IMG/VR virus record: IMGVR_UViG_3300027805_000050
Location: 1 to 33,567 of that record
DNA from: a virus
Direction: 5' to 3' (one strand)
DNA length: 33,567 bases
Within the stretch, counting starts at the first letter, position 1. Every line of letters starts with the position of its first letter. The translations under genes and the position numbers were made by a program. Under the pieces are notes generated by a model that ran no database searches, was not told the DNA's origin, and saw only the letters and a list, made by a program, of their open reading frames with translations. Positions 1-7,727 of the stretch are shown piece by piece.

Positions 1-126
1 TACACCAACCCGAGCGGGCCCCTGGTGGACAAGGACGGCGATCCGACTCGGCTGGCCCTGGCAGCCAATGCCTGGGGCGAGCCGGTGCCACGCACTGCCG
101 GCGCTGCTGCAAGGCTGGCCGCCAAG
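1..126 (+). repeat. left copy of 126-bp exact terminal direct repeat
   Basis: Bases 1-126 are identical to 33438-33563. The repeat is coding sequence of one gene, not a recognisable packaging site. Its length is that of an assembler k-mer overlap, so it most simply shows that the molecule is circular or circularly permuted, with a unit of about 33437 bp. Confidence 0.95.
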
Positions 127-168
127 GGCAGGAACCTGCTTGAGAAGTACAAGATGGACAAGGACTAG
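1..168 (+). CDS. DUF6321-like small phage protein, C-terminal part (5' part at 33282-33567)
   Basis: The frame is open from base 1 and ends at TAG 166-168. It encodes 55 residues that are the second half of a 107-residue protein starting at 33282; the two parts join in phase through the exact 126-bp terminal repeat. The protein is rich in Gly, Ala, Arg and Lys, ends in a Lys/Asp-rich tail, and resembles the small DUF6321 proteins found beside head genes of many podoviruses. Function is unknown. Its stop lies three bases before the portal start, so the two are probably co-transcribed. There is no start codon here because the contig was cut inside the gene. Confidence 0.8.
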   Translation, partial: YTNPSGPLVDKDGDPTRLALAANAWGEPVPRTAGAAARLAAKGRNLLEKYKMDKD

Positions 169-171
169 ATC

Positions 172-1779
172 ATGGAATACGACAAGACCACACCGGGCGG
201 CATGCGCCTGACCCCTGAGCAGATCCTCAAGCGGCAGGCTGCAGCTCAGTCCAAGAAGGACGAGTTCCAGCAGCTCTACCAGGACGCCTACGAGTTCGCC
301 CTGCCCCAGCGCCAGCTCTACGGCATCTGGGAGGGTGGCGCGACCGGCAGCAAGAAGATGATGCGGGTCTTCGACTCGACCGCGATCAACAGCACCCAGC
401 GCTTTGCCAATCGGCTGCAGTCTGTTGTCTTCCCGCCACAGCGCAAGTGGGCCAAGCTGGAGGCCGGCTCGGACATCCCGCCTGATCGCCGGCAGCAGGC
501 GCAGGCCGTGCTGGAGGTCTACCAGGAAAAGATGTTCACCATGCTGAACCAGTCCAACTTTGACATCGCCATGGGCGAGTTCTTGCTGGATCTGGCGGTC
601 GGCACCGCGTGCATGATGGTGCAGCCCGGCGACGATGTGTCTCCGCTCAACTTCATCCCCGTGCCGCTCTTCCTGGTGAGCTATGAGGAGGGAGCCAACG
701 GTCAGGTGGACAACGTCTACCGGCGCATGCGCATGAAGGGCGAGAGCATCCAGCGCCAGTGGCCCGATGCCAATATCCCCGACGACTTGGCCCGCAAGAT
801 CGCCGACAAGCCGACCGATGACATCGAGCTGCTTGAGGCCACCATCTACGACCACAAGCGCGGCGACTACTGCTACCACGTTATCGACAAGCTGTCCAAG
901 CAGGAGCTGGTCTACCGCCGCCGCAAGATGAGCCCCTGGGTGATCAGCCGCTACATGAAGGTAGCCGGCGAGATCTACGGTCGCGGCCCCTTGATGACCG
1001 CTCTGCCCGACATCAAGACGCTGAACAAGACCATCGAGCTGCTGCTCAAGAACGCATCGCTGGCTGTGGCTGGGGTCTACACCGCTGCCGACGATGGGGT
1101 GCTCAATCCCAACACGGTCAAGATCGTGCCGGGTGCCATCATCCCTGTGGCTCGCAATGGCGGCTCACAAGGCCCGGCCCTGCTGCCCTTGCCACGCAGC
1201 GGTGACTTCAACGTCAGCCAGTTGGTGATTAACGATTTGCGCTCCAACGTTAAGCGCATCCTGCTGGACGAGTCGCTGCCACCCGACAACATGAGCGCCC
1301 GCTCGGCCACCGAGATCGTTGAGCGCATGAAGGAGCTGGCCCAGAACCTGGGCTCTGCCTTTGGCCGGCTGATCAACGAGACCATGATCCCGGTCACCGC
1401 CAAGATCCTGGAGGTCATGGACGAGCGCGGCCTGATCGACATGCCCCTGCGCGTCAACGGCCTGGAGGTCAAGGTCACCCCGGTGGCCCCGCTGGCCATG
1501 GCCCAGAACATGGAGGAGGTCAACGCGATCATGCAGTACATGCAGATCAGCCAGAGCCTGGGCACCGATGGCCAGCTCGCCATCAAGACCGACATGCTGG
1601 TGGACTACTTGGCCGACAAGCTGGGCGTGCCTGCCGCCGTGCGCAACACCGCCGCCGAGCGTGCCGTGCTCATGGAGGAGATGAAGAACCAGCAGCAGCA
1701 GCAAGCCCTGGCACAGGCCATGGCCATGCAGGCCCAGGCCGGCGCGGCCATGCAAGCACCTGAAGGGATGCCGGCATGA
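172..1779 (+). CDS. portal (head-to-tail connector) protein
   Basis: This 535-residue protein matches the T7 gp8-type head-to-tail connector family in length and layout. The dodecameric portal occupies one capsid vertex, docks the terminase during packaging and later holds the tail. The N-terminal part (about residues 20-110) has the family pattern of a YEFALP segment, then an RVFDSTA segment and a PPQRKW segment. A central region contains GRGPLMTALPDIKTLN, and the C-terminus is a Gln/Ala/Met-rich tail typical of podovirus portals. It follows the DUF6321-like gene by three bases and overlaps the next gene by four (ATGA). Long antisense frames inside it are GC-driven shadows. Confidence 0.95.
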   Translation: MEYDKTTPGGMRLTPEQILKRQAAAQSKKDEFQQLYQDAYEFALPQRQLYGIWEGGATGSKKMMRVFDSTAINSTQRFANRLQSVVFPPQRKWAKLEAGSDIPPDRRQQAQAVLEVYQEKMFTMLNQSNFDIAMGEFLLDLAVGTACMMVQPGDDVSPLNFIPVPLFLVSYEEGANGQVDNVYRRMRMKGESIQRQWPDANIPDDLARKIADKPTDDIELLEATIYDHKRGDYCYHVIDKLSKQELVYRRRKMSPWVISRYMKVAGEIYGRGPLMTALPDIKTLNKTIELLLKNASLAVAGVYTAADDGVLNPNTVKIVPGAIIPVARNGGSQGPALLPLPRSGDFNVSQLVINDLRSNVKRILLDESLPPDNMSARSATEIVERMKELAQNLGSAFGRLINETMIPVTAKILEVMDERGLIDMPLRVNGLEVKVTPVAPLAMAQNMEEVNAIMQYMQISQSLGTDGQLAIKTDMLVDYLADKLGVPAAVRNTAAERAVLMEEMKNQQQQQALAQAMAMQAQAGAAMQAPEGMPA

Positions 1780-2039
1780 GCTGGGAAGAAATCGAGGCCA
1801 TTGGCCAAGCCACCGACATCCGCGAAGTCGAGCAAAAGCGCGAGGACTTGGCCAAGCTGACCCTGCGGGTGTTCGGCTCCGAGGATGGCCAGAAGCTGCT
1901 GCACTGGCTGCGCGACATGTATGTGAATGTGCCCATCGCCGTGCCGGGCACAGATCCCTCGCACGCCTACTTTGCCGAGGGGCAGAGGACGGTGGTGAGG
2001 GATATTGAGGTACGGATCAACACCGCAAGGAAACTATGA
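1776..2039 (+). CDS. Bbp19-like small head protein
   Basis: An 87-residue protein whose second half carries a hydrophobic LLHWLRDMY segment and an EGQRTVVRDIE motif. These are characteristic of the small family named after Bordetella phage BPP-1 protein Bbp19, which is regularly encoded between portal and scaffold. The role is not established; a minor virion or head-assembly protein is the usual assumption. The start overlaps the portal stop (ATGA) and the stop overlaps the scaffold start (ATGA), so translation is probably coupled across all three. Confidence 0.75.
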   Translation: MSWEEIEAIGQATDIREVEQKREDLAKLTLRVFGSEDGQKLLHWLRDMYVNVPIAVPGTDPSHAYFAEGQRTVVRDIEVRINTARKL

Positions 2040-2815
2040 GCGACACAGCAACCGTCGAGCCCGGTGCAGCCGGCCTACTTGACAACGTGCAAGTGACTGA
2101 CGACACCGTTAAGACAGACAATCCACAAGCGACTGAAATCAGCCACAAGGCTGCAGCCCCAGGCGCACCAGAGCCCGACGAGCCCCTTGAGCGCCCGGAC
2201 TTCTGGCCTGAGAACTTCTGGAAGAAGGACTCCAACGAGCCCGACCTGGAAGGCATCGCCAAGAGCTGGTCAGATCTGCGCAAGCAAATCAGCCAGGGCA
2301 AGCACAAAGCCCCGGCAGACGGCAAGTACGACCTCAAGGCCTTTGGTGAGGAGGCCGACACCAACCCCATCGCCTCGACCCTGTCAAGCTGGGCCAAGGA
2401 GAACAGCCTGTCCCAGGCCGCCTTTGACGACTTGGTGACCAACCTGCAGACCCAGGCCAAAGAGCTTATGCAGGGCGACATGGTTGACCCGGCAGCCGAG
2501 ATGAAGCAGCTCGGCCCCAACGGCAACGCAATTGTCAGCGGCATGGTGGACTGGGCCCGCGGCTTGGTCAACAAGGGCGTCTGGAGCAAGGACGACTTTG
2601 AGGAGTTCAAGATCATGGGCGGCACCGCCCGCGGGATCACCGCGCTGATGAAGGTGCGCGAAGCCTACGAAGGCCGGGTGCCGACTCAAAGCGCCCCGAT
2701 TGAAGGCACGCCCAGCAAGGAGGAGCTCTACGCCATGGTCGGCGATCCGAAGTACAAGACGGATGCTGCATACCGGCAAAAGGTTGAGCGCATGTTCAAC
2801 ATGTTTGCCAAATAA
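2036..2815 (+). CDS. capsid assembly scaffolding protein
   Basis: A 259-residue acidic protein between portal and major capsid genes, the normal place for a T7 gp9-type scaffold. The N-terminus is low in complexity and rich in Thr, Asp, Pro and Ala. The middle contains PDFWPENFW followed by a DLRKQIS segment, a pattern I recognise from podovirus scaffold proteins. The C-terminus is helical and charged, as expected for the segment that binds the coat protein. It starts by ATGA overlap with an AAGGAA ribosome site and is followed by a strong terminator, so it closes the portal transcription unit. Confidence 0.85.
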   Translation: MSDTATVEPGAAGLLDNVQVTDDTVKTDNPQATEISHKAAAPGAPEPDEPLERPDFWPENFWKKDSNEPDLEGIAKSWSDLRKQISQGKHKAPADGKYDLKAFGEEADTNPIASTLSSWAKENSLSQAAFDDLVTNLQTQAKELMQGDMVDPAAEMKQLGPNGNAIVSGMVDWARGLVNKGVWSKDDFEEFKIMGGTARGITALMKVREAYEGRVPTQSAPIEGTPSKEELYAMVGDPKYKTDAAYRQKVERMFNMFAK

Positions 2816-2857
2816 ATCGGGGCTCTCCACCCCGTCTGCCGGAAGGCAGTTGCCCTT

Positions 2858-2883
2858 GACCCAGCTCCGGCTGGGTCTTTTTT
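2858..2883 (+). terminator. Rho-independent terminator after scaffold gene
   Basis: An 8-bp perfect stem (GACCCAGC/GCTGGGTC, 2858-2865 and 2870-2877) closes a TCCG tetraloop of the stable C(UNCG)G type and is followed directly by six T. It lies 42 bases past the scaffold stop and separates portal-scaffold transcription from the capsid gene. A second small hairpin, CTGCC-GGAA-GGCAG, sits just upstream at 2836-2849. Confidence 0.9.
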
Positions 2884-2918
2884 GTCCACCAGTCAATCCC
2901 CCCTGTTGCGTGGTGGAC
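2884..2918. promoter_or_regulatory. inverted repeat overlapping the capsid promoter -35
   Basis: Perfect 8-bp arms GTCCACCA (2884-2891) and TGGTGGAC (2911-2918) flank a 19-base spacer. The right arm shares its first base with the -35 hexamer and continues into the promoter spacer, so a protein bound here could control initiation. It may instead be an RNA hairpin in readthrough transcripts. No binding protein can be named. Confidence 0.4.
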
Positions 2919-2933
2919 GAAAAGCCATACAAT
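2906..2933 (+). promoter_or_regulatory. sigma-70-like promoter for major capsid gene
   Basis: TTGCGT (2906-2911) and TACAAT (2928-2933) are separated by 16 bases. The element stands immediately after the terminator and ahead of a leader of about 130 bases before the capsid start. The same architecture, TTGCRT-N16-TASAATCGC, recurs ahead of the cupin gene at 31224-31254. The assignment is by sequence pattern only. Confidence 0.6.
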
Positions 2934-3072
2934 CGCGCCAAGGCCCATCGGGAAACCGACCCCCAACCGCAGCGGATGCTGACGACTGGCTGCCGCAAGC
3001 AGCAAGCACAGGCCCGGCTTACCGGCTCACCGAGCGACAAACCCTGATCAATCAACCGAATGAGGTATCCAA

Positions 3073-3927
3073 ATGAGCGTTTCTCTCTCGAACGCCTTTG
3101 TGACGCTGTTCGATGCTGAGGTCAAACAGGCTTACCAGGGCAAAGCAATGCTGGTGGGCGCTGTGCGTCAGCGTCGAGGTGTCGAAGGCTCCACTGTCAA
3201 GTTCCCCAAAGTCGGTCGCGGCGTAGCTACTGCTCGCGTCACCCAGACCGATGTCACCCCGATGAATGTCGGGTTCAGCACTGTCACTTGCACGCTGAGT
3301 GACTTCAACGCCGCCGAGTACTCGGATGTGTTCTCGCAACAGAAGGTCAACTTTGACGAGCGCTCTGAGCTTGTCCAAGTGGTCGGCAATGCAATTGGCC
3401 GCCGCCAGGATCAGTTGATCCTCGACGCGCTGAACGCTGCATCTGGCACTGGCACTGTGGCGAATTCTATTGGTGGTGCAAACACCAACATGAACATCTC
3501 CAAGCTGCGCGAAGCTGCCAAGATCCTGAACGCGAAGAACGTGCCCTCCGATGGTCGCAACATCATCATCCACGCCAACTCCCTGGCCGCGATGCTGGAG
3601 CAGACCTCGGTGACCAGCTCTGACTTCAACACCGTCAAGGCTCTGGTGCAAGGCGAGATCAACCAGTACATGGGCTTCACGTTCCACGTTCTGGGCGACC
3701 GCACCGAAGGTGGCCTGCCCATCGACGGTTCCAGCGACCGCACGCTGTACGCATTCCACAAGGATGCAATCGGCTACGCAGAAGGCATCGCCCCCAAGAC
3801 CGAGATCAACTACATCCCCGAGAAGACCAGCTGGCTTGTCAATGCCCTGTTCTCTGCCGGTGCTGTGGCTATCGACGCCGAGGGTATCGTCAAAATCACC
3901 GCCCGCGACACTGCGGCTGCGGCTTAA
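3073..3927 (+). CDS. major capsid protein
   Basis: A 284-residue protein in the position of the coat gene, downstream of the scaffold. It resembles the HK97-fold capsid proteins of environmental podoviruses. The N-terminal helix (SLSNAFVTLFDAEVKQAYQG) is followed by a region with matched beta segments (about 40-95), a helical segment with GRRQDQLILDAL (about 108-120) and an LREAAKILNAKNVP helix. A final part, with DAIGYAEG and TEINYIPEKTSWLV, looks like the P-domain and A-domain end. There is no obvious N-terminal delta domain, in keeping with a separate scaffold. A GAGG ribosome site lies seven bases upstream, and the gene has its own predicted promoter, as expected for the most abundant virion protein. 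Confidence 0.9.
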   Translation: MSVSLSNAFVTLFDAEVKQAYQGKAMLVGAVRQRRGVEGSTVKFPKVGRGVATARVTQTDVTPMNVGFSTVTCTLSDFNAAEYSDVFSQQKVNFDERSELVQVVGNAIGRRQDQLILDALNAASGTGTVANSIGGANTNMNISKLREAAKILNAKNVPSDGRNIIIHANSLAAMLEQTSVTSSDFNTVKALVQGEINQYMGFTFHVLGDRTEGGLPIDGSSDRTLYAFHKDAIGYAEGIAPKTEINYIPEKTSWLVNALFSAGAVAIDAEGIVKITARDTAAAA

Positions 3928-3942
3928 AGGAGGGTCTGAAAC

Positions 3943-4221
3943 ATGGCTTACTCTGCAGACGGCTTTACCGCCTACAGCGCTTCCAAGCGCGGCAACGCCC
4001 CGTCGATGTACGGTTACAAAACGACCGATGCCATCGCGGATGTCAACACCAGCGGCTATTTCAACGCGCTGGCCAATAGCCTTGAAGTGGGCGATGTCAT
4101 TCACTGCGTGACCTCCACCGGCACCACCGCCGTGGTCACCCTGGTGTATGTGGTGTCCAACGCTTCTGGCGTGGTGGATGTGACCGATGGCACCACACTG
4201 TCGGCAACTGACGGCGATTAA
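3943..4221 (+). CDS. small head/decoration-like protein
   Basis: A 92-residue protein directly after the coat gene, behind a very strong AAAGGAGGG ribosome site, which suggests it is made in large amounts. It resembles a common family of small phage proteins with the layout YKTTDAIADVNTSGYFN, then VGDVI, then a C-terminal SNASGVVDVTDGT segment. These are usually encoded next to the capsid gene and are presumed decoration or head-fibre components. The stem-loop at 4240-4272 follows it. Confidence 0.7.
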   Translation: MAYSADGFTAYSASKRGNAPSMYGYKTTDAIADVNTSGYFNALANSLEVGDVIHCVTSTGTTAVVTLVYVVSNASGVVDVTDGTTLSATDGD

Positions 4222-4239
4222 TCGCTGTCGGTAGCAACC

Positions 4240-4272
4240 GGGCCAACTTCTGCCAAAAGCGGAGGTTGGCCC
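4240..4272 (+). terminator. long stem-loop after the capsid pair, possible attenuator
   Basis: A 14-bp stem (4240-4253 with 4259-4272, two G-T wobbles) closes a CAAAA loop. The following bases, TTCTCGCATT, are only moderately T-rich. It may therefore act as a partial terminator that sets capsid expression above the tail genes, or as a 3' stabilising hairpin. The structure is clear in the sequence; its function is inferred. Confidence 0.65.
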
Positions 4273-4293
4273 TTCTCGCATTAAGAGGTTCAC

Positions 4294-4908
4294 ATGGCTG
4301 CTGGCGACACTGGTGTATCGATCTGCTCTGATGCCTTGCTGCTGATCGGGGCCAGGGCAATATCGTCTTTCAATGACGGCACAGACGAGTCGAGCGTGTG
4401 CGACCGCCTCTACCCCGACATCAGGGACTCGACCTTGATGATGTACCCGTGGACGTTCAGCATGAAGAAGGCGCAGCTCGCGCAACTGCTGACCACCCCC
4501 ACAAGCGTCTGGCGCTATCAGTACCAATTGCCGGGTGACCGCTTGGCCTCGCCCAGGCTGGTTGTCCAGAGCTCCGCACAGGGCTCGCCGATCCAGAAGG
4601 ACTGGGAGATCCAGGGTGACGTACTGCTCACCAACCTGCCCAGCGTGTTCATCGACTACCAGTACAGCGTGCCTGAGTACGCCATGCCCAAGTACTTCGT
4701 GCAACTGCTCAAGTATCAGGTGGCTTGGCACATTGCCGAGACCGTGACCGAGCAGCAGGACAAGGCCACCAAGTGGCAGCGCGTGGCCACTGGCGACATC
4801 TCTGAGAACGGGCGCGGCGGCTACTTCCGCACCGCGACCCAGATCGATGGCCAGAACAACCCCGTGCCGGTGATCGAAGACTACAGCCTGATCGCAGTGA
4901 GGAACTGA
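4294..4908 (+). CDS. tail tubular protein A (T7 gp11-like gatekeeper)
   Basis: A 204-residue protein of the T7 gp11 family, whose ring sits under the portal and links it to the nozzle. The family signature is visible at the N-terminus: CSDALLLIGARAISSF, then CDRLYPDIRDSTLMMYPWTF. The middle holds LPGDRLASPRLV, and the second half has the helix with LKYQVAWHIAETVTEQQ. A GAGG-type ribosome site (AAGAGG) precedes the ATG. The stop overlaps the start of the nozzle gene (TGATG), the usual arrangement for this pair. Confidence 0.92.
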   Translation: MAAGDTGVSICSDALLLIGARAISSFNDGTDESSVCDRLYPDIRDSTLMMYPWTFSMKKAQLAQLLTTPTSVWRYQYQLPGDRLASPRLVVQSSAQGSPIQKDWEIQGDVLLTNLPSVFIDYQYSVPEYAMPKYFVQLLKYQVAWHIAETVTEQQDKATKWQRVATGDISENGRGGYFRTATQIDGQNNPVPVIEDYSLIAVRN

Positions 4909-7130
4909 TGCCGCGCTTTGTCGAGTTCACCACCAACTTTGCAACGGGCGAGCTCGACCCTTTGCTGCGTGCGCGGGTTGATCTGCAGGCCTACAACAAC
5001 GCCCTGGCCAAGGCCACCAACGTGCTGATCCAGCCCCAGGGCGGCCTGCGCCGCCGGCCCGGCACCAAGCACATCTTTGAGCTGCCCAACGCCTCTGCCG
5101 GTGCAAGCAACACCGCCAACGGCGTGCGGCTTGTGCCTTTCCAGTTTTCGGTGTCCGACAGCTACATGCTGTGCTTCACCCACAACCGCATGCATGTCAT
5201 CAAGAATGGCGCGGTGGTGGCCAACATCAATGGCAGCGGCAACAGTTACCTGACCACCACCATCAGCAGCGACATCGTTGACGACATGTGCTGGACTCAG
5301 TCTGCCGACACCTTGATCGTGGTGCATCCCGACCTGCAGCCTGTGCGCATCACCCGCACCAGCGACAGCGCTTGGACGGCCACATCCATCACGTTTGACA
5401 GCACCCCGAAGTACGCATTCAACATCGACTTCCACACAAACATTGGCTCGACGCTGACCCCATCTGCAGTGTCCGGGAATGTGACTCTGACAGCATCGGC
5501 GACAAACCATGACAGCGGCGGGGCTCAGGCTGGAACCAGCACCACCATCACGCTCAAATCAACGGCCAGCGCCACCGACGACATCTACAACGGCATGTAT
5601 GTCACCATCACCGGCGGCACTGGGGCTGGACAAGTGCGCATCATTGATGACTATGTCGGTAGCACCAAGGTGGCGACCGTTGATGTCCCATTCTCTCCAG
5701 CGCCAGACAACACCAGCAACTACTTGGTAACCACCTGGACGACCCAATCGGTCAACCAGTACGTCAACGTGCAGCCACAAGGCCGCGCCAGGATCTTGCG
5801 CTATGTCTCGGCCACCGTGGTCGAGGCGGTGACTGAGTACCCGTTCTTCAACACGAATGCCATTGATGCCGGACGCTGGGAGCTGGAGCACAACTACGAG
5901 GATGTCTGGTCAAGCGCCAAGGGTTGGCCGCGCACGGTCACATTCCATGAGGGCCGCTTGTACTTTGGCGGCAGCAAGTCGCGGCCATCGACCGTGTGGG
6001 GCTCCAAGATCGGCCTGTTCTTCGACTTCGTGCCGACCGAGTCGCTGGACGACGATGCGGTCGAGGCCACCCTGGATACCAACGACCTCAACGTCATCAC
6101 CGACATCATCTCTGGCCGGGACTTCCAGGTGTTCACCACTGGCGGCGAGTTCTTCATCCCGCAGCAAGGGTCTGACCCGGTCACCCCGCTGACCTTCACG
6201 TTCAAGAACGTGAGCCGCAACGGCATCAAGCCGGGCACCCGCGTGCAATCGGTGGAGTCGGGCTCGATCTACATTCAGCGCCAGGGCAAGTCGCTCAACG
6301 AGTTCATCTTCAACGACACCCAGCTGACTTACATCACCCAGCGCATCTCGCTGCTGTCTGGCCACCTGCTCAAGGGGCCACAGCGCATTGCCCTGCGCCG
6401 AGCGTCGAGCACTGAGGAGGCCGATCTCCTGCTGATGACCAACACCGATGACGGCAGCATGGCGGCCTTCAGCATCATGCGCAGCCAGCAGGTGACCAGC
6501 CCGTCTGAGTTCACGACCGATGGCTTCTTCATCGATGTGGGCGTGGATGTCAACTCGATCTATGTGGTGACATGGCGCAGCTTCAACGGTGTCAATCGGT
6601 ATTTCATCGAGCTGTTTGGCTACGAGTACTTCACCGACTGCGCCTTCGTGGGCGGCTCTGCTGGCGGTGTTGGGTCTGGCCTGCCTCACATTGGCAAGTC
6701 GCTCAACGTGATCTGTGACGGATCGCCACAGGGCAACGAGACCGTGAGCGGCGGCGGCGCGGTGACCTTTGACCGCGAGTCGGTGACCAGCTACGAGGTG
6801 GGCCTGCCCATCAACGTCTACGTCAAGACCATGCCTGCCGAGGTCAAGCTGCAGACCGGCAGCCGGGTGTCGTTCAAGAAGCGGATTGTGGAGATCAGCG
6901 CAATCGTCAACAAGACCCAGAACATGATCATCAACAACCAGCCGGTCGCGTTTCGCCTGCTGGATAACCCGTTGCTGGACGACCCGATACCGGAGTTCAC
7001 CGGCATCAAGCGGGTCAACGGCGTGCTGGGCTACAGCCGCGAGCAGTCCATCGAGGTGTCTCAGAACCTGCCGGTCAAGATGAATCTGCTGGGCCTGGAC
7101 TACCGCGTGGCCGTTTTCTCAGGGACATGA
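4908..7130 (+). CDS. tail tubular protein B (T7 gp12-like nozzle)
   Basis: A 740-residue protein recognisable as the tail nozzle from its start: FTTNFATGELDPLLRARVDL, then QPQGGLRRRPGTKHI. A hexamer of this protein forms the distal tail tube and part of the exit channel. A Thr/Ser-rich beta segment around residues 180-280, with repeated ITLKSTASATDD and GTGAGQVRII features, looks like an inserted immunoglobulin-like or carbohydrate-binding domain. The core resumes at WELEHNYEDVWSSAKGWPRTV (about 325), with the conserved FHEGRLYFGGSKSRPSTVWGS motif. It overlaps the previous gene by one base. Confidence 0.92.
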   Translation: MPRFVEFTTNFATGELDPLLRARVDLQAYNNALAKATNVLIQPQGGLRRRPGTKHIFELPNASAGASNTANGVRLVPFQFSVSDSYMLCFTHNRMHVIKNGAVVANINGSGNSYLTTTISSDIVDDMCWTQSADTLIVVHPDLQPVRITRTSDSAWTATSITFDSTPKYAFNIDFHTNIGSTLTPSAVSGNVTLTASATNHDSGGAQAGTSTTITLKSTASATDDIYNGMYVTITGGTGAGQVRIIDDYVGSTKVATVDVPFSPAPDNTSNYLVTTWTTQSVNQYVNVQPQGRARILRYVSATVVEAVTEYPFFNTNAIDAGRWELEHNYEDVWSSAKGWPRTVTFHEGRLYFGGSKSRPSTVWGSKIGLFFDFVPTESLDDDAVEATLDTNDLNVITDIISGRDFQVFTTGGEFFIPQQGSDPVTPLTFTFKNVSRNGIKPGTRVQSVESGSIYIQRQGKSLNEFIFNDTQLTYITQRISLLSGHLLKGPQRIALRRASSTEEADLLLMTNTDDGSMAAFSIMRSQQVTSPSEFTTDGFFIDVGVDVNSIYVVTWRSFNGVNRYFIELFGYEYFTDCAFVGGSAGGVGSGLPHIGKSLNVICDGSPQGNETVSGGGAVTFDRESVTSYEVGLPINVYVKTMPAEVKLQTGSRVSFKKRIVEISAIVNKTQNMIINNQPVAFRLLDNPLLDDPIPEFTGIKRVNGVLGYSREQSIEVSQNLPVKMNLLGLDYRVAVFSGT

Positions 7131-7131
7131 C

Positions 7132-7725
7132 ATGGCACTCACCCAAGGACAACAAGTTGGAATCGCGGGGTTAATTGGTGCCTATGGCGAGTCCCAGGCT
7201 CAGAAGGCCGCTGCCATCAACCAGCAGACCAGCTATCTGCTGCAGGCCCGTGACACCCTGGCGGTGGCCGAGGTGCGTGCCGACATGGCCGAGCAGTACG
7301 CCACCATCCAGGCTGGCCGCACCATCAAGAAGGCCGAGATCGAGGCGCAGAACTACCAGATCGCCGGCAACACCCTGCTCAAGAACATGCGTGCCACCAA
7401 CGCTGCTGTGCGTGCCAGGGCCGCTGCCAGCGGCGTGGTACTGGGTGAGGGATCTGTCCAGGCTGTGCAGCGCGAAAACGTGGCCGCGACCATGCGCGAT
7501 GTGGGCATCGCCGACCTCAATGCGCTGACTGCGCGGGTGCTGGGTTTTGAGGATGCCACCGCCATGCTGCAGTCCACCGATTACCAGAACACGCTCAACC
7601 TGTACAGCGCCCGCAGCCAAGCCGGCCAGCTCACTGCTGCCGGCACTGCGGCTCGCAGAAGTGGCGGCATCCTTGCCGGCGCAACGCTGGCCAAGGCCGG
7701 GGTTGAATACTTGAAGGTGAGATAA
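7132..7725 (+). CDS. internal virion protein, gp14-like
   Basis: A 197-residue protein directly after the nozzle gene, where T7-like phages encode the smallest ejected core protein. It has a short hydrophobic start (QQVGIAGLIGAYG) and a long alanine-rich helical region (about 20-130) containing the motif RARAAASGVVLGEGSVQAV. That motif is shared with podovirus internal proteins. A Gly/Ala-rich, weakly hydrophobic C-terminus (GGILAGATLAKAGVEYL) could insert into the host membrane as the trans-envelope channel forms. Assignment rests on position, size and this motif. Confidence 0.8.
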   Translation: MALTQGQQVGIAGLIGAYGESQAQKAAAINQQTSYLLQARDTLAVAEVRADMAEQYATIQAGRTIKKAEIEAQNYQIAGNTLLKNMRATNAAVRARAAASGVVLGEGSVQAVQRENVAATMRDVGIADLNALTARVLGFEDATAMLQSTDYQNTLNLYSARSQAGQLTAAGTAARRSGGILAGATLAKAGVEYLKVR

Positions 7726-7727
7726 GC

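Noticed and set aside
1690-1703. CAG/AGC triplet run in the portal gene
   Set aside because: It is a short Gln-codon run in the usual low-complexity portal tail, not a separate repeat element.
1077-1755. Antisense frames within the portal gene
   Set aside because: They lie fully inside a strongly supported gene and have no ribosome sites or recognisable products.
3052-4731. Antisense open frame of 559 codons across capsid and tail A genes
   Set aside because: It covers well-identified virion genes, a terminator-like hairpin and two intergenic regions, and the product shows no family pattern.
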